Below are positions 26,602 through 36,380 of a stretch of 64,000 bases of DNA, piece by piece (within the stretch, counting starts at the first letter, position 1; each line of letters opens with the position of its first letter). The position numbers and the translations under genes are program-made. The notes beneath the pieces were generated by a model, which ran no database searches, was not told where the DNA came from, and saw only the letters and a list, made by a program, of their open reading frames with translations. This stretch comes from Sphingobium xanthum. GTDB taxonomy: Bacteria > Pseudomonadota > Alphaproteobacteria > Sphingomonadales > Sphingomonadaceae. The stretch covers positions 523,319 to 587,318 of the forward strand of contig NZ_JAHKKS010000002.1 in assembly GCF_019737615.1 (NCBI RefSeq), written 5' to 3'.

Positions 26602-29028
26602 ATGCGTTACAGTGCGAAACTCAGGCTGGGCCTTCTGTCCGCGACGATATTGACGGGCGGACTGCTCGCCATGCCCGCGCAGGCGCAGGAGCCGCAGGAA
26701 GCCGCCGCGGCCGATGCCGACTCGATCGTCGTCACCGGCACGCGCCGTTCCACCACGCTCATGGATACGCCGATCAACATCGCGGCACTCGGCGCCGAGG
26801 AGATGGCGCGCCAGGGCATCGACGACGTGCGCGATCTTGCCGATTTCACGCCGGGCCTCACGATCTCGGACACGGGTCCGGGCTCCACCGGCAAGATCGT
26901 CATGCGCGGCCTGAGCGCGTCCGACGTGTCGGCAAACGGCAGCAACTATGACAGCGCGATGGGCGTCTATCTCGGCGAAGTGCCGCTCTATTACGACTTC
27001 AAGTTACTCGACATCGAGCGCGTCGAGACGCTGCTCGGGCCGCAGGGCACGCTTTATGGTCTCGGAACGCTCGCAGGCGCGATCCGCTATATCCCGAACC
27101 GGCCCGACGTGAACGACTTCGAAGCCGCGGGTCACGGCCAGATCTACACCAAGGCGCACGCCAGCAAGCTGGGCTATCAGGCCGACGCGATGATCAACAT
27201 CCCCATCGTGCCTGGGGTGGTCGCCTTCCGATCCGCGACCGGCTATTATTACGATCCCGGCTTCATCGACTATCCGCTGCTCCTCCAGGAGCCGGGCGTC
27301 TCGCTGCCACAGCCGGACGGCCCGAACGGAATTTCGCAGGCCGGCTACGATGCCAACCTCTACAGGCTGAACGACCTCAACTTCGAAAGGACGTTCACGT
27401 CGCGCAACCAGCTGCTGTTCGACATTACCGAAGGGCTCATCGTCAATTTCACCTATGCCTATCAGCAGACCAAGACCGACGGCGCGCAAGTGAACAGCGC
27501 CGGCGTGTTCGGCACTGACAATTATGAGAACGCTGCCCGCTATATCGAGCCGGCGGAGCGCCATGCCCATCTCGTCAGCATGGAAATCAACGCGAGCATC
27601 GCGGATATCTTCGATGTGGTGGCCACCACCGCTTACACGCAGGTCCGCACCGACAGCATGGGGGACAATACCGACCTGCTACTCGATCTGGATTATGATT
27701 ATGAATTGTTCCCGGCCTTTTCGAGCTGGAACGAAACGGCCACGAAGCGCGAGCAGTTCAACCAGGAAATCCGCCTCGTCTCGAGCCATGGCGGCCCGTT
27801 CAGCTGGGTGATCGGCGGCTTCTACAACGAAAACAAATATCAGAGCGATTATGTCGAGCATCTTCCCAACCACCCGTGGGTCGATATCGCCACCAATCCC
27901 GACGAAATCGAATATATCAGCTACGTCTCCTCGAAGGTGACCGAGAAGGCGATCTTCGGCGAAGGCTCCTTCCAGGTCACGCCGGAGTGGCAAGTGACGG
28001 CCGGCATTCGTTACTTCGACTATAGCTCGACACTAGCAGGCGCCGCCGCTCTCCCGATCCTGGGCGACCCGATCAGCGCCTATGATCTGCCGGCAAGCGG
28101 CGGCTCGGCCGGCAAGGACGGCACGGTCTGGAAATTCAACAGCTCCTACAAGATCACGCCGAACGTGATGCTCTACGCGACCTACAGCAAGGGCTATCGC
28201 ATCGGCGGACCAAACCGCGTCGCGCCCTGCCCACAGCCGCTGCCGAACGATCCGGACGGCGACAATGTCAACAACACGCAGCTCATCTGCGCCCTGCCCA
28301 ACGAAATCCAGTTCGGGCCGGATGAGACGAAGAACATCGAAGTCGGTTTGCGCGCGCAGTTGTTCGACCGGAAGCTGTCGTTCAACTTCAACGTGTTCAA
28401 GATCGACTGGGAAGGCATCCAGGTGGCCTCGGCGACGCTGAACGGCATTACCGGCATCACCGTGAATGGCGGCGCGGCGGAATCGAAGGGCTTTGAAACG
28501 TCATTCCAGATCAAGCCCATCCCGGAACTGTCGATCCAGGGAACCTATTCCTACACGGATGCCAAGCTGACCGAGGACGTGCCCGCCATCATCGCGGTCA
28601 ATTCTCCGGCCGGCACCTATCCCAGCAGACCGATCCAGCTTGCCGCCCTGAGCGGTGACCGCCTGCCGGGCTCATCGAAGAACGCGGGAAGCCTCGGCAT
28701 CACCTATACCCAGCCGATGGGTGACGGTGAAATCATCGCCAACTGGACGGCCACCTATCGCGGTAATGTGGTGTCGCGCCTCGGCTGGAACCGCGCTTTT
28801 GGCGATCTGCTTCCGGCCTATACGACGCATCGTGCATCGCTGACCTATGATACGGACCGCTACAGCATCGGCCTGTTCGCGACCAACATCTTCGACAAAT
28901 ATGCGGTGACGTCGGTCAATCAGGACCGGTCGCGCGTGGGCGTGAACGACGATGTCCGTCTGCGCTATTATGGGCAGGCCGTGCTGTCGCCGCGCACCGT
29001 CGGCATCGAGGCCAGCTTTAAATACTAG
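26602..29028 (+). CDS. TonB-dependent receptor
   Basis: Outer-membrane receptor of 808 residues. Signal peptide ends in MPAQAQ, a TonB box-like DSIVVTGTRR follows, then plug (VETLLGPQGTLYGLGTLAG) and a barrel ending in aromatic FKY. AGGGGA precedes ATG 26602. It is intact, unlike the receptor at 8864-11289. By position it may serve uptake of the substrate of the desaturase or hydrolases upstream. A strong bidirectional terminator follows. Confidence 0.92.
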   Translation: MRYSAKLRLGLLSATILTGGLLAMPAQAQEPQEAAAADADSIVVTGTRRSTTLMDTPINIAALGAEEMARQGIDDVRDLADFTPGLTISDTGPGSTGKIVMRGLSASDVSANGSNYDSAMGVYLGEVPLYYDFKLLDIERVETLLGPQGTLYGLGTLAGAIRYIPNRPDVNDFEAAGHGQIYTKAHASKLGYQADAMINIPIVPGVVAFRSATGYYYDPGFIDYPLLLQEPGVSLPQPDGPNGISQAGYDANLYRLNDLNFERTFTSRNQLLFDITEGLIVNFTYAYQQTKTDGAQVNSAGVFGTDNYENAARYIEPAERHAHLVSMEINASIADIFDVVATTAYTQVRTDSMGDNTDLLLDLDYDYELFPAFSSWNETATKREQFNQEIRLVSSHGGPFSWVIGGFYNENKYQSDYVEHLPNHPWVDIATNPDEIEYISYVSSKVTEKAIFGEGSFQVTPEWQVTAGIRYFDYSSTLAGAAALPILGDPISAYDLPASGGSAGKDGTVWKFNSSYKITPNVMLYATYSKGYRIGGPNRVAPCPQPLPNDPDGDNVNNTQLICALPNEIQFGPDETKNIEVGLRAQLFDRKLSFNFNVFKIDWEGIQVASATLNGITGITVNGGAAESKGFETSFQIKPIPELSIQGTYSYTDAKLTEDVPAIIAVNSPAGTYPSRPIQLAALSGDRLPGSSKNAGSLGITYTQPMGDGEIIANWTATYRGNVVSRLGWNRAFGDLLPAYTTHRASLTYDTDRYSIGLFATNIFDKYAVTSVNQDRSRVGVNDDVRLRYYGQAVLSPRTVGIEASFKY

Positions 29029-29044
29029 GATCGCCAGGAGGCGA

Positions 29045-29078
29045 GAGAGGGGCTGCTCCGCAACGGAGAGCCCCTCTC
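29045..29078. terminator. Bidirectional terminator between convergent genes
   Basis: GAGAGGGGCT and CTCCG pair with CGGAG and AGCCCCTCTC around a CAA loop, a stem of about 15 bp with one bulged G. It sits between the TonB receptor stop and the convergent sulfotransferase stop (29083). Confidence 0.75.
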
Positions 29079-29082
29079 CAAA

Positions 29083-30651
29083 CTACTGCAACCTCGTTCT
29101 GATCCCCTGCCCCTCCAGCCAGGCACGCGCCGGCTCCAGAGCGTCGGCATAGGCACGCCACCGCCCCACGGCATCCGCGTTGATCGGCCTGCGCACCTGC
29201 GCGGCACTCGGTGTCGCCACGGCCGCCTTGTTCTTATGAAATGACAGACAGGCCTCGTCCCAATCGAGTCCGCAGTGCGCCAACAGACGCCGCGTCTCAC
29301 CTTCCTGATCGGCGACCAGCGCCTCATAGGAAAGCTGTAGCACCCGGCCGGGATAGAGACGCTCCCACAGCGCCATCAGCCGATCAAAGCGGGCGTAATA
29401 GCGGGCCGTGTCCATCAGGTCGTAGGAATAGGCATAATAAGCCGATTGGCTGGCGAACAGATTCTTGTAATTGCTCCAGATCGTATCCATCGGGTTGCGG
29501 CGCAGGCACACGATCCGCGCATTGGGCAAAGCCCGCACGATGTGGCCGACATAAAGGAAATTAGCCGGCAGCTTATCGATGAACCAGGCACCGCCTTTGG
29601 GGCGATGCTGGGTCGCGCGCGCCAGATAAGCGTCGCCGATCATGGTGGGATCGATACGGCCACTTGCCGCGATCGTCTCCGGATCGATCACGACAGGCGA
29701 GGATGTGCCCGTGACCTGCTTGACGGCGAGCGGCATGGCCTGAAGCTCCCCTGCCGATCCAACGTCACGGTGCGAGGACAGGATACGATCGACGAGCGTG
29801 GTCCCCGTGCGTGGCATGCCAATCACGAACAGGGGCGCGGGGTCCGAATTGCCGATACCGGTTGCGACAGAGCCGTGCTCGAACAGGGCTTCGATCGCGT
29901 CGAAGATCGCGGCGTCCTGCGCGAAATCGTAACGGATCGACTGCTTGTGCGCGGCATTGGCGGCGGACAGGTGCCGGAAGGCATCGGTCGCATTCCCGAC
30001 ATCCTCCAGTTCCTTCGCTAGCGCATAGCGAATGCGCAAGGCATCTCCGGGCCGTCCTGCGGCTGCCAGCGCGGCTTCCAGTCGTGGCACATGATTGGCC
30101 TGCGCCGTCTGGCGGGAGAGAATGGCGAGCGCATAATGCGTCCGCGCATTTCCGGGATCGGCGGCCAGGATGGTCTCATAATGCGCGCGGGCGTCATCGA
30201 CTCGCCCGGTAAAGCCGCTCGCTGCCGCAAGATTGTAACGAAGATCGAGATTGGCCGGCTCGGCGGCAACGGCGGCACTGAACGGCACGACCGATGCCTC
30301 ATGATCGCCGAGCCGCGCGAACACGCAGCCGATGGTGTCCAGTGTCAGTGCCTCACCGGGCGCCAGCGCCAGGGCAGCACGCGCGGCATCGGCGGCCTCG
30401 CCGTCCCGTCGCAGAAGGATCAGCAACCGGGCAAGCTGGGCCAGATGCTCCGCTTGCGGCCCGCGCGCGACGGCGGCTTCGACGAGCGGTATCGCTTTGG
30501 CGATCTGCCGGGCCTCCGCGGCGGCCATGCCGAGCAGAAAATAGCCCTCCGGCTGCTCCGGGCTGGCAAGCATCAAATCCTTCGCGGCGGCGACTGCGGC
30601 CGGCAAGTCACCGCGTTTGAGTGCTGCCCTTGCCTCTGCTTCCAGTGTCAC
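29083..30651 (-). CDS. TPR-repeat sulfotransferase
   Basis: 522 residues. The N-terminal half (about 1-230) is tetratricopeptide-like helical repeats (ALALAPGEALTLDTIG and similar); the C-terminal half is a PAPS-dependent sulfotransferase with the 5'-phosphosulfate loop GMPRTGTTLVDRILSSH and 3'-phosphate motif RRNPMDTIWS. Bacterial TPR-sulfotransferases may modify proteins, glycans or lipids; the target here is unknown. GTG 30651 is the best start, though the ribosome binding site is weak. The gene has no close partners. Confidence 0.85.
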   Translation of the reverse strand: MTLEAEARAALKRGDLPAAVAAAKDLMLASPEQPEGYFLLGMAAAEARQIAKAIPLVEAAVARGPQAEHLAQLARLLILLRRDGEAADAARAALALAPGEALTLDTIGCVFARLGDHEASVVPFSAAVAAEPANLDLRYNLAAASGFTGRVDDARAHYETILAADPGNARTHYALAILSRQTAQANHVPRLEAALAAAGRPGDALRIRYALAKELEDVGNATDAFRHLSAANAAHKQSIRYDFAQDAAIFDAIEALFEHGSVATGIGNSDPAPLFVIGMPRTGTTLVDRILSSHRDVGSAGELQAMPLAVKQVTGTSSPVVIDPETIAASGRIDPTMIGDAYLARATQHRPKGGAWFIDKLPANFLYVGHIVRALPNARIVCLRRNPMDTIWSNYKNLFASQSAYYAYSYDLMDTARYYARFDRLMALWERLYPGRVLQLSYEALVADQEGETRRLLAHCGLDWDEACLSFHKNKAAVATPSAAQVRRPINADAVGRWRAYADALEPARAWLEGQGIRTRLQ

Positions 30652-30864
30652 GCGCCGCCCATGGAGAAGTGTTGCTTCTGCGCGCCTGGCGCACGGCAGG
30701 TCTCACGATCAGTTGCTCGCCGTTCGCTTATGCCGCACCTGCACAATATCCATCAGCAGCATGAAGGCAAACGGCATCTGCCGTCTGCTGCAAAGACCGA
30801 TAAACGATCGAATGGCGATGGCGCCTTGTCGGCTTGCAACGAGCGCGGGGGCGGGAACCCCCGG

Positions 30865-32292
30865 TTAAATCACCTTCCCCGGATTGAGGATGTTGTTCGG
30901 GTCCATCGCAGTCTTGAGCATGCGCATGAGCGCCAGTTCCTCGGGCGTGCGGCAATAGTGCAGGAAGTCGCGCTTGATGCTGCCAATGCCGTGCTCGGCG
31001 GTGATCGAGCCGCCCCATTCGCCGACCGCCTTGTAGACCAGCTCCTCCATCTCCTTCTCCGGCATCGGATCGCGCGGGACGCGCGCGGAGAGATGGAGAT
31101 TGGAGTCCGCCAGATGGCCGAAGAACATGGTGACGCAATCCGGCCATCTCGCGACGAGCAGATCGCGCACATAGGGAATGAAATCGCCGATCAGCCTCGT
31201 CGGCAGGCTGACGTCGAAAGCGACCTGCGGCCAGTGCTCGCCCTGATGCCATTCGCCCGGGGAATCGCGGACGGCCCAGATCTCCTGCCGCTGCTTGTCC
31301 GACTGGGCGATGACAGCGTCCAGCACGAGCCCGGATTCCATCATGGCACCCAGCACTTCCTCGAACCGTTCGGGATCGCGCGCGGGATCGGTACCGAGAA
31401 TCTCGATCAGGACATAGACCTCATAACCGGCCGCGAGCGGCGGCTGGCGCCCGACCGCCGTCGTGCCAAGCCGATAGAAGTCCGGCCACATCACCTCGAA
31501 GGCGGACAAGGTGCTGGCGAAAGCGGAATTGCATCGCTTGAGCAGTTCCAGCGTCGCGGCATAGTCCTCTACCGCGACGACCGCCGTGCAGGCGGTCGTC
31601 GGCTTGGGGAACATGCGCAGGACGAGGCGCGTAATCACGCCCAGCGTGCCCTCGCTGCCGATGAAGAGATGCTTCAAATCATAGCCGGCATTGTTCTTGA
31701 TCATGACGTTGAGCGAGCTGACGATCGTGCCGTCCGCCAGCACGGCTTCCACGCCCAGGATCAGGTCACGCATCATGCCATAGCGCAGCACGCGATTGCC
31801 GCCGGCGTTAGTCGAGGCATTGCCGCCGACCTGCGCCGTGCCGCGCCCGCCCAGATCGAGCGGGAAGAGGAAACCGGCCTCGTCGGCCGCGATCTGCACC
31901 GTCTCCAGCACCGTGCCGGCCAGCACGGTCATCGTGCGGCCTGCTTCGTCCAGTTCCTCGATGCCGCGCATGCGCTCCAGCGAAAGGAGCAGGCACGGCC
32001 GATCGGCCAGGGCACCCGCACACAGGCTGGTGAGCCCGCCCTGCGGCACGACCGGATAGCGCTCCTCGTTGCAGATGCGCAGGATCTGCGAGACCTGCTC
32101 GGTCGTGCGCGGATAGGCGATGCCCGGCAGTGCGATCCCGGCGGGCATTACATTGGTGAAGTCGGTCGTGTGCCGTGCGAAGTCCGCCTCGGCCGCGTCC
32201 TTGACGATATCGCCGCCAAGCTCCGCCTTCAGCCGCGCGATCACCGCCTCGCCCCTGCCTGCATCCTGCGTCGCTTCGCGTACCGATGTCAT
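30865..32292 (-). CDS. FAD-binding oxidase, GlcD/D-2-hydroxyacid dehydrogenase type
   Basis: 475-residue flavoprotein from ATG 32292 (AGGAA upstream). An N-terminal FAD_binding_4 domain (VPQGGLTSLCAGA, GGNASTNAGGNRVLRYG, GSEGTLGVITRLVLR) is followed by the FAD-oxidase C-terminal domain with metal/substrate His residues in FFGHLADSNLHLS and TAEHGIGSIKRDFL. The family oxidises D-lactate, glycolate, D-2-hydroxyglutarate and similar 2-hydroxyacids, passing electrons to the respiratory chain. Which of these is used here cannot be told. A reading that extends to 32490 lacks support. Confidence 0.88.
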   Translation of the reverse strand: MTSVREATQDAGRGEAVIARLKAELGGDIVKDAAEADFARHTTDFTNVMPAGIALPGIAYPRTTEQVSQILRICNEERYPVVPQGGLTSLCAGALADRPCLLLSLERMRGIEELDEAGRTMTVLAGTVLETVQIAADEAGFLFPLDLGGRGTAQVGGNASTNAGGNRVLRYGMMRDLILGVEAVLADGTIVSSLNVMIKNNAGYDLKHLFIGSEGTLGVITRLVLRMFPKPTTACTAVVAVEDYAATLELLKRCNSAFASTLSAFEVMWPDFYRLGTTAVGRQPPLAAGYEVYVLIEILGTDPARDPERFEEVLGAMMESGLVLDAVIAQSDKQRQEIWAVRDSPGEWHQGEHWPQVAFDVSLPTRLIGDFIPYVRDLLVARWPDCVTMFFGHLADSNLHLSARVPRDPMPEKEMEELVYKAVGEWGGSITAEHGIGSIKRDFLHYCRTPEELALMRMLKTAMDPNNILNPGKVI

Positions 32293-32810
32293 GGAAATTC
32301 CTGCATAGTGAATGGCGGCTAGATGCCCCTCATAGCGAGGGCGCCGCGCGCTGCCTACGGCGAGCCGATCCGCGATGCAGTCCGAGTGGTGCCGAAGGAC
32401 AAGCCGGCATCGAGCCGCTTGTTCCAGATCGGGAATCCTTTGCGAGAGATTCTGCGTCCGGACGAGCGTCGATTCCGGCCGACCACTCACGACCCAGCCT
32501 TCTCAAGGGTCGGCGCCGCGAACCGCCAAGCACGTCAATTTCGCCATCGCCATGAGATTGCGACTCGGAATTGGCCGATTCCCGTATTTTTCGGCGGGGC
32601 TGCTGACGGGGCGAACCAATGAACCTTCCGGTTCCGCCTGGAGCGGATGATCTTCACGGCGGTAAACAACGGATTTGTGGTTAAAAAGGTTCCCGCGCTT
32701 TTCCTCAACTCAGCTCATCGCATGCAAGGGTTAACTTGGTTTACGATTTCTTAACGTTCGGGTATTCCGAAAAAGTCGGTTCAAAAACCGACATATAACA
32801 GGAGTCGTCG
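32293..32810 (+). promoter_or_regulatory. Intergenic region with the likely promoter and leader hairpin of the peptide gene
   Basis: 518 bases between the divergent FAD-oxidase and peptide genes. The last 150 bases become AT-rich, with repeated GTTAA elements (about 32679, 32731, 32750). A perfect hairpin GTCGGTT-CAAA-AACCGAC (32775-32792) stands just before the AGGAG site of the peptide gene and would be in its 5' leader. I see no further small double-glycine peptide or other gene in the first 350 bases. Confidence 0.45.
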
Positions 32811-32918
32811 ATGGTTAATGAAACGGCGCTCGTTGAGCTCAACGAGCAGGAAATCGATGTCGTCGCCGGCGGTGCGCCGAGCGATGAGTCGAACACCGGC
32901 GTTCGCGGCCAGAATTAA
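32811..32918 (+). CDS. Double-glycine leader peptide, putative secreted peptide precursor (35 residues)
   Basis: A 35-residue open frame with AGGAG seven bases before ATG. Residues 1-21 form a textbook double-glycine leader: Leu10 (-12), Glu14 (-8), Ile15 (-7), Val18 (-4), Gly20 (-2), Gly21 (-1), within ELNEQEIDVVAGG. Cleavage would release a 14-residue product APSDESNTGVRGQN, hydrophilic, net charge about -1, without Cys. It stands 166 bases before an adaptor and a C39-peptidase transporter, which are made to cut and export exactly such leaders. The short polar product looks more like a signal than a pore-forming bacteriocin. No modification enzyme is adjacent. I do not recognise the mature sequence. 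Confidence 0.8.
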   Translation: MVNETALVELNEQEIDVVAGGAPSDESNTGVRGQN

Positions 32919-32956
32919 TCGCTAGCCGCAGCCAGCCTCTCGGGGCAAAAAAATGG

Positions 32957-32988
32957 CCGGGCGGACGCAGTGCGTTCGCCCGGATTTT
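32957..32988 (+). terminator. Terminator-like hairpin between peptide gene and transporter genes
   Basis: CCGGGCG (32957-32963) and ACGC pair with GCGT and CGCCCGG (32977-32983), a 12-bp stem with one G-T pair and a three-base loop, followed by ATTTT. It would let the short peptide message accumulate well above that of the transporter genes, as is common for secreted-peptide operons. It also rules out a translation start of the adaptor near 32953. Confidence 0.75.
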
Positions 32989-33084
32989 CGTGTCCGGCAC
33001 AGCAAGCGGGGCCGAATGGCAGCGGCAGCATTTTACAGTGGCTCTCCCACCCCCTCCCGACCTAAAAGCGGAGCGGGTCGTGAT

Positions 33085-34290
33085 ATGCAGCTATTCAGAC
33101 AACAGGCGCTCGATCATCAGCATCGTCTCCATGGCGAGGTCTTTCTCGTCCCTCCGCTGCGCTGGCAGGCGATCGGCTGGCTGCTCTTCGCGCTCGTCGC
33201 GGCCCTCGCCCTGTTCCTCTCGTTCGGCTCTTACAGCCGCAGCATCTCGGCGAGCGGCGCGCTCCGTCCTGCCACCGGCATCGCCAGCATCGCGCTGCCC
33301 GAAGACGCCGTCGTCTCCGACATATTGGTAACCGAGGGTCAGACGGTGCGCGAAGGCCAGATCGTCGCCCGGCTGATCCGTCCGCAGCTCGCCGATGGGC
33401 AATCGCTGACGCAGGAACGGCGCCAGGCGCTCGCCGCACAGGAAAGTGCGCTTGTCACGCAGCGGCGCTCGGCGGGCGATGCCGTCGAGGAGAACCGCCG
33501 CAAGCTTGCCGCTCGCATCCAGGACGAGCAGCGCCAGCTCGGCGCCATCGACGCGCAGATCGCGGCACAACAGGCGCTCATTGCCTCCTCGCAGCAAGAG
33601 CTCTCCCGTATCGAGGGCGTGGCCGAACGCGGCTTCATTTCCGGCCGCGACCTCCAGCAGCGGCGCGAACTGCTGATCACTCGGCGTCAGGCTCTCGCCG
33701 AACTTGAGCAGAACCGCAGCCTGCACGCCAATGCGCTGAGCGCGGCGCAGATCGAGCTGGCACAGACCCCGAGCCATTTGCGCGCCGGCCAGAGCGACTA
33801 TGACGCCCAGCTCGCGCAGCTCCGCCGCGAAAGCGCGACGCTCGGCAATGCCGGCATCATCGATCTGGTGGCGAGCCGCGCCGGCACGCTCACCGCGCTG
33901 CGCTATCGCGAAGGCGAGAGCGTGCCGCAGGGCGCCATCTACGGGCGCATCGTGCCCCCAGCGACGAGCTGGCAGGTCGAGTTGCGCGTCCCGACCTCGA
34001 CCATCGCGCAGGTCGAACGCGGTCAGGACGTGCGGATCACCCTGCCCGCCTATCCGGTTCAGGACTATGGCGTACTGCATGGCGTGATCGAAACGGTCGG
34101 TTCGGCATCCGTCGAAGGTGCGGAGCCCTATTTCCTCGTGACGGCCAAGGTCGCGCCACTCAGCGAGCGGCAGCGGGCGCGCGGCGTCGTTCTTCGCCCT
34201 GATCTGGCGCTCAATGCCCGCATCGTGCTGGCGCGCCGCTCCTTCCTGCAATGGCTGTTCGATCCGCTGGCGGCAGTGGCGCGGCAATGA
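33085..34290 (+). CDS. HlyD-family membrane fusion protein of a peptide exporter
   Basis: Periplasmic adaptor of 401 residues from ATG 33085. One membrane segment (about residues 25-50), a lipoyl-like half motif (LPEDAVVSDILVTEGQTVREG), a long coiled coil (about 110-235, rich in Q, E, R, A), the second lipoyl half (SRAGTLTALRYREGESV) and a beta-barrel region. This is the CvaA/bacteriocin-secretion accessory type that links the ABC transporter to an outer-membrane channel; no TolC homologue is in the window. Its stop overlaps the transporter ATG (ATGA). Confidence 0.88.
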   Translation: MQLFRQQALDHQHRLHGEVFLVPPLRWQAIGWLLFALVAALALFLSFGSYSRSISASGALRPATGIASIALPEDAVVSDILVTEGQTVREGQIVARLIRPQLADGQSLTQERRQALAAQESALVTQRRSAGDAVEENRRKLAARIQDEQRQLGAIDAQIAAQQALIASSQQELSRIEGVAERGFISGRDLQQRRELLITRRQALAELEQNRSLHANALSAAQIELAQTPSHLRAGQSDYDAQLAQLRRESATLGNAGIIDLVASRAGTLTALRYREGESVPQGAIYGRIVPPATSWQVELRVPTSTIAQVERGQDVRITLPAYPVQDYGVLHGVIETVGSASVEGAEPYFLVTAKVAPLSERQRARGVVLRPDLALNARIVLARRSFLQWLFDPLAAVARQ

Positions 34291-36380
34291 ACATCTTCCC
34301 GGCCAATTTCAGCGGGCGCAAGCGCGTCGAGCTGATCCGCCAGACCGAGGCTGCCGAGTGCGGGCTAGCCAGTCTGGCAATGATCGCCAATTGGCACGGC
34401 CATGATGTCGATCTCAACATTCTGCGGCAGCGCTTCGGCGTGAGCGCGCGCGGCATGAGCCTGCGCCAGCTCATGCAGACGGCGGACGGCATGCACCTGC
34501 TCAGTCGCCCGCTAAAGCTGGAGCTGGCCGGGCTTCACCTGCTCAATCTGCCGGCGATTCTGCACTGGGATCTCAACCATTTCGTGGTGCTGGAGCGAGT
34601 CGAGCGCGATCGAGCGCTGGTGATCGATCCGGCCGGGACCGAGCGCTGGTACGATCATGCCGAGCTTGGCCGACACTTCAGCGGCGTCGCGCTGGAGCTG
34701 CGCCCGTCGCACGATTTCCAGCCGATCGACGCCAGGCGCAAGCTGCGCTTCTCGGACCTCTGGAGCGGCATTACGGGCTTCCGCCGTGCGCTGGTCCAGA
34801 CGATCATCCTCAGCATCGTCATGCAGGCCTATATCCTCGCCACGCCCTTCTATCTGCGCGCGGCCGTGGACGAGGCGCTGCCCGCGCTCGACACCAATTT
34901 GCTGGTGACGCTGGCGATCGGTTTCGCCGCGCTCGCCGTGATCGGCGCGGGCGCGGCGCTATTGCGCAAGTTCGTTCTGCTCTCGTCCGGTGCGGCGCTC
35001 TCCTACGGCGTCACCTCCAATCTCGCCCGGCGCCTGTTCCGCCTGCCGATCGCCTGGTTCGAGAAGCGCAAGGTCGGCGATATTATCACCAAGCTTCAGT
35101 CGGTTCTGCCGATCCAGCGATTCCTCATCGAAAGTGCGCCGCTCGCGCTCATCGACGGGCTGCTCTCGATCCTGACGCTCGGCATGATGCTTTTGACCGC
35201 GCCGCTGCTGGCGCTCGTCACCCTGGTCGGGCTGCTCATTTACAGCGTCATTCGCCTTGCCCTGCTGCGCGAAGAAAAGCTGCGCGAGGCGGACTATGTG
35301 AAGGCGCTTGGCCGTGAGCAAGGCGCGATCATCGAGACATTACGTGGCATCGTCACCCTGCGCCTCGCCGGACGGGAAGCGATGCGCCATGCCTATTGGC
35401 AGAACCGCCTGACCGATGCACTGGGCGCCCGCTATCTGCACGAGCGCGTCAAGGCCTGGCACGAGACGGCGCGTGTGCTGATTCCGGCGGTCGAGCTGGT
35501 CATCATCGTCTATCTGGCGATCAGCGGCAGCATGGCCGGCGCGCTCAGCCTCGGCACGCTGTTCGCGTATCTCGCCTATCGTCAGCAGTTCGTCACCGCG
35601 GGCCAGTCCCTGCTCGACGAAGGCATCAAGCTGCGACTGCTCGACCTGCATCTCGATCAACTCGCCGACATCGCCCAGAGCGACGAAGATGGCGGCTTCT
35701 CCGAGCCGCTGACCCAGCCGAAATTCGAGGGGCGCATCGAACTGCGCAACATTCATTTCAGCTATGGCCCGCATGATCCGCTGGTCCTTGCGGGGGCCGA
35801 TCTCTCGATCGCGCCGGGCGACTATATCGCGATCACCGGGCCATCAGGCGGGGGCAAGACGACGCTTGCCAAGATCATCCTCGGCTTGATCGACCCGATC
35901 GAGGGCCAGGTGCTGATCGATGGGCGACCGCTCAGCCAATATGGCCGCCGCGCGTTCCGCCAGCATGTCGCCGCCGTGCTGCAGGACGATGTACTCTACG
36001 CCGGCTCGATCGCGGACAATGTCGCCTCCTTCGAGGAGGTGGATCACGAGCGGCTGACGCAATGCCTGAAGGCGGCCGCGATCTTCGATGACATCGAGGC
36101 GATGCCGATGCGCCACCATACCCTGGTCGGCGACATGGGCTCCACACTCTCAGGCGGACAGCGCCAGCGCGTGCTGCTGGCGCGCGCGCTTTACCGTCAG
36201 CCGGACCTGCTGCTGCTTGATGAAGGCACAGCCCATCTCGATCTGGAGCATGAGGCGCAGGTCAATCGCGCTATCGGCGATCTCGGCATCACCCGTATCA
36301 TCATCGCGCACCGGCCCCAGACCATCGCCGCAGCCAGCCGGGTCGTGCGGCTCGTCGCCGGGAAGATCGATGCGGACTGA
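34287..36380 (+). CDS. C39 peptidase-containing ABC transporter (peptide processing and export)
   Basis: 697 residues from ATG 34287. Residues 1-130 are a C39 peptidase with Gln19, Cys25 (QTEAAECGLASL), His98 (LNHFVVLE) and Asp114 (VIDPAG), all catalytic positions present. Residues about 160-430 form the six-helix membrane domain, and the ATPase follows with Walker A GPSGGGKTT, signature LSGGQRQR and Walker B LLLLDEGTAHLD (Gly for the usual Ala after DE). Such transporters cut double-glycine leaders and export the product; the 35-residue peptide encoded upstream is the obvious substrate. Confidence 0.93.
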   Translation: MNIFPANFSGRKRVELIRQTEAAECGLASLAMIANWHGHDVDLNILRQRFGVSARGMSLRQLMQTADGMHLLSRPLKLELAGLHLLNLPAILHWDLNHFVVLERVERDRALVIDPAGTERWYDHAELGRHFSGVALELRPSHDFQPIDARRKLRFSDLWSGITGFRRALVQTIILSIVMQAYILATPFYLRAAVDEALPALDTNLLVTLAIGFAALAVIGAGAALLRKFVLLSSGAALSYGVTSNLARRLFRLPIAWFEKRKVGDIITKLQSVLPIQRFLIESAPLALIDGLLSILTLGMMLLTAPLLALVTLVGLLIYSVIRLALLREEKLREADYVKALGREQGAIIETLRGIVTLRLAGREAMRHAYWQNRLTDALGARYLHERVKAWHETARVLIPAVELVIIVYLAISGSMAGALSLGTLFAYLAYRQQFVTAGQSLLDEGIKLRLLDLHLDQLADIAQSDEDGGFSEPLTQPKFEGRIELRNIHFSYGPHDPLVLAGADLSIAPGDYIAITGPSGGGKTTLAKIILGLIDPIEGQVLIDGRPLSQYGRRAFRQHVAAVLQDDVLYAGSIADNVASFEEVDHERLTQCLKAAAIFDDIEAMPMRHHTLVGDMGSTLSGGQRQRVLLARALYRQPDLLLLDEGTAHLDLEHEAQVNRAIGDLGITRIIIAHRPQTIAAASRVVRLVAGKIDAD

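Noticed and set aside
32953..33084. Longer N-terminus of the HlyD adaptor starting at 32953
   Set aside because: It would run through the terminator-like hairpin and has no family similarity; ATG 33085 begins the conserved region.
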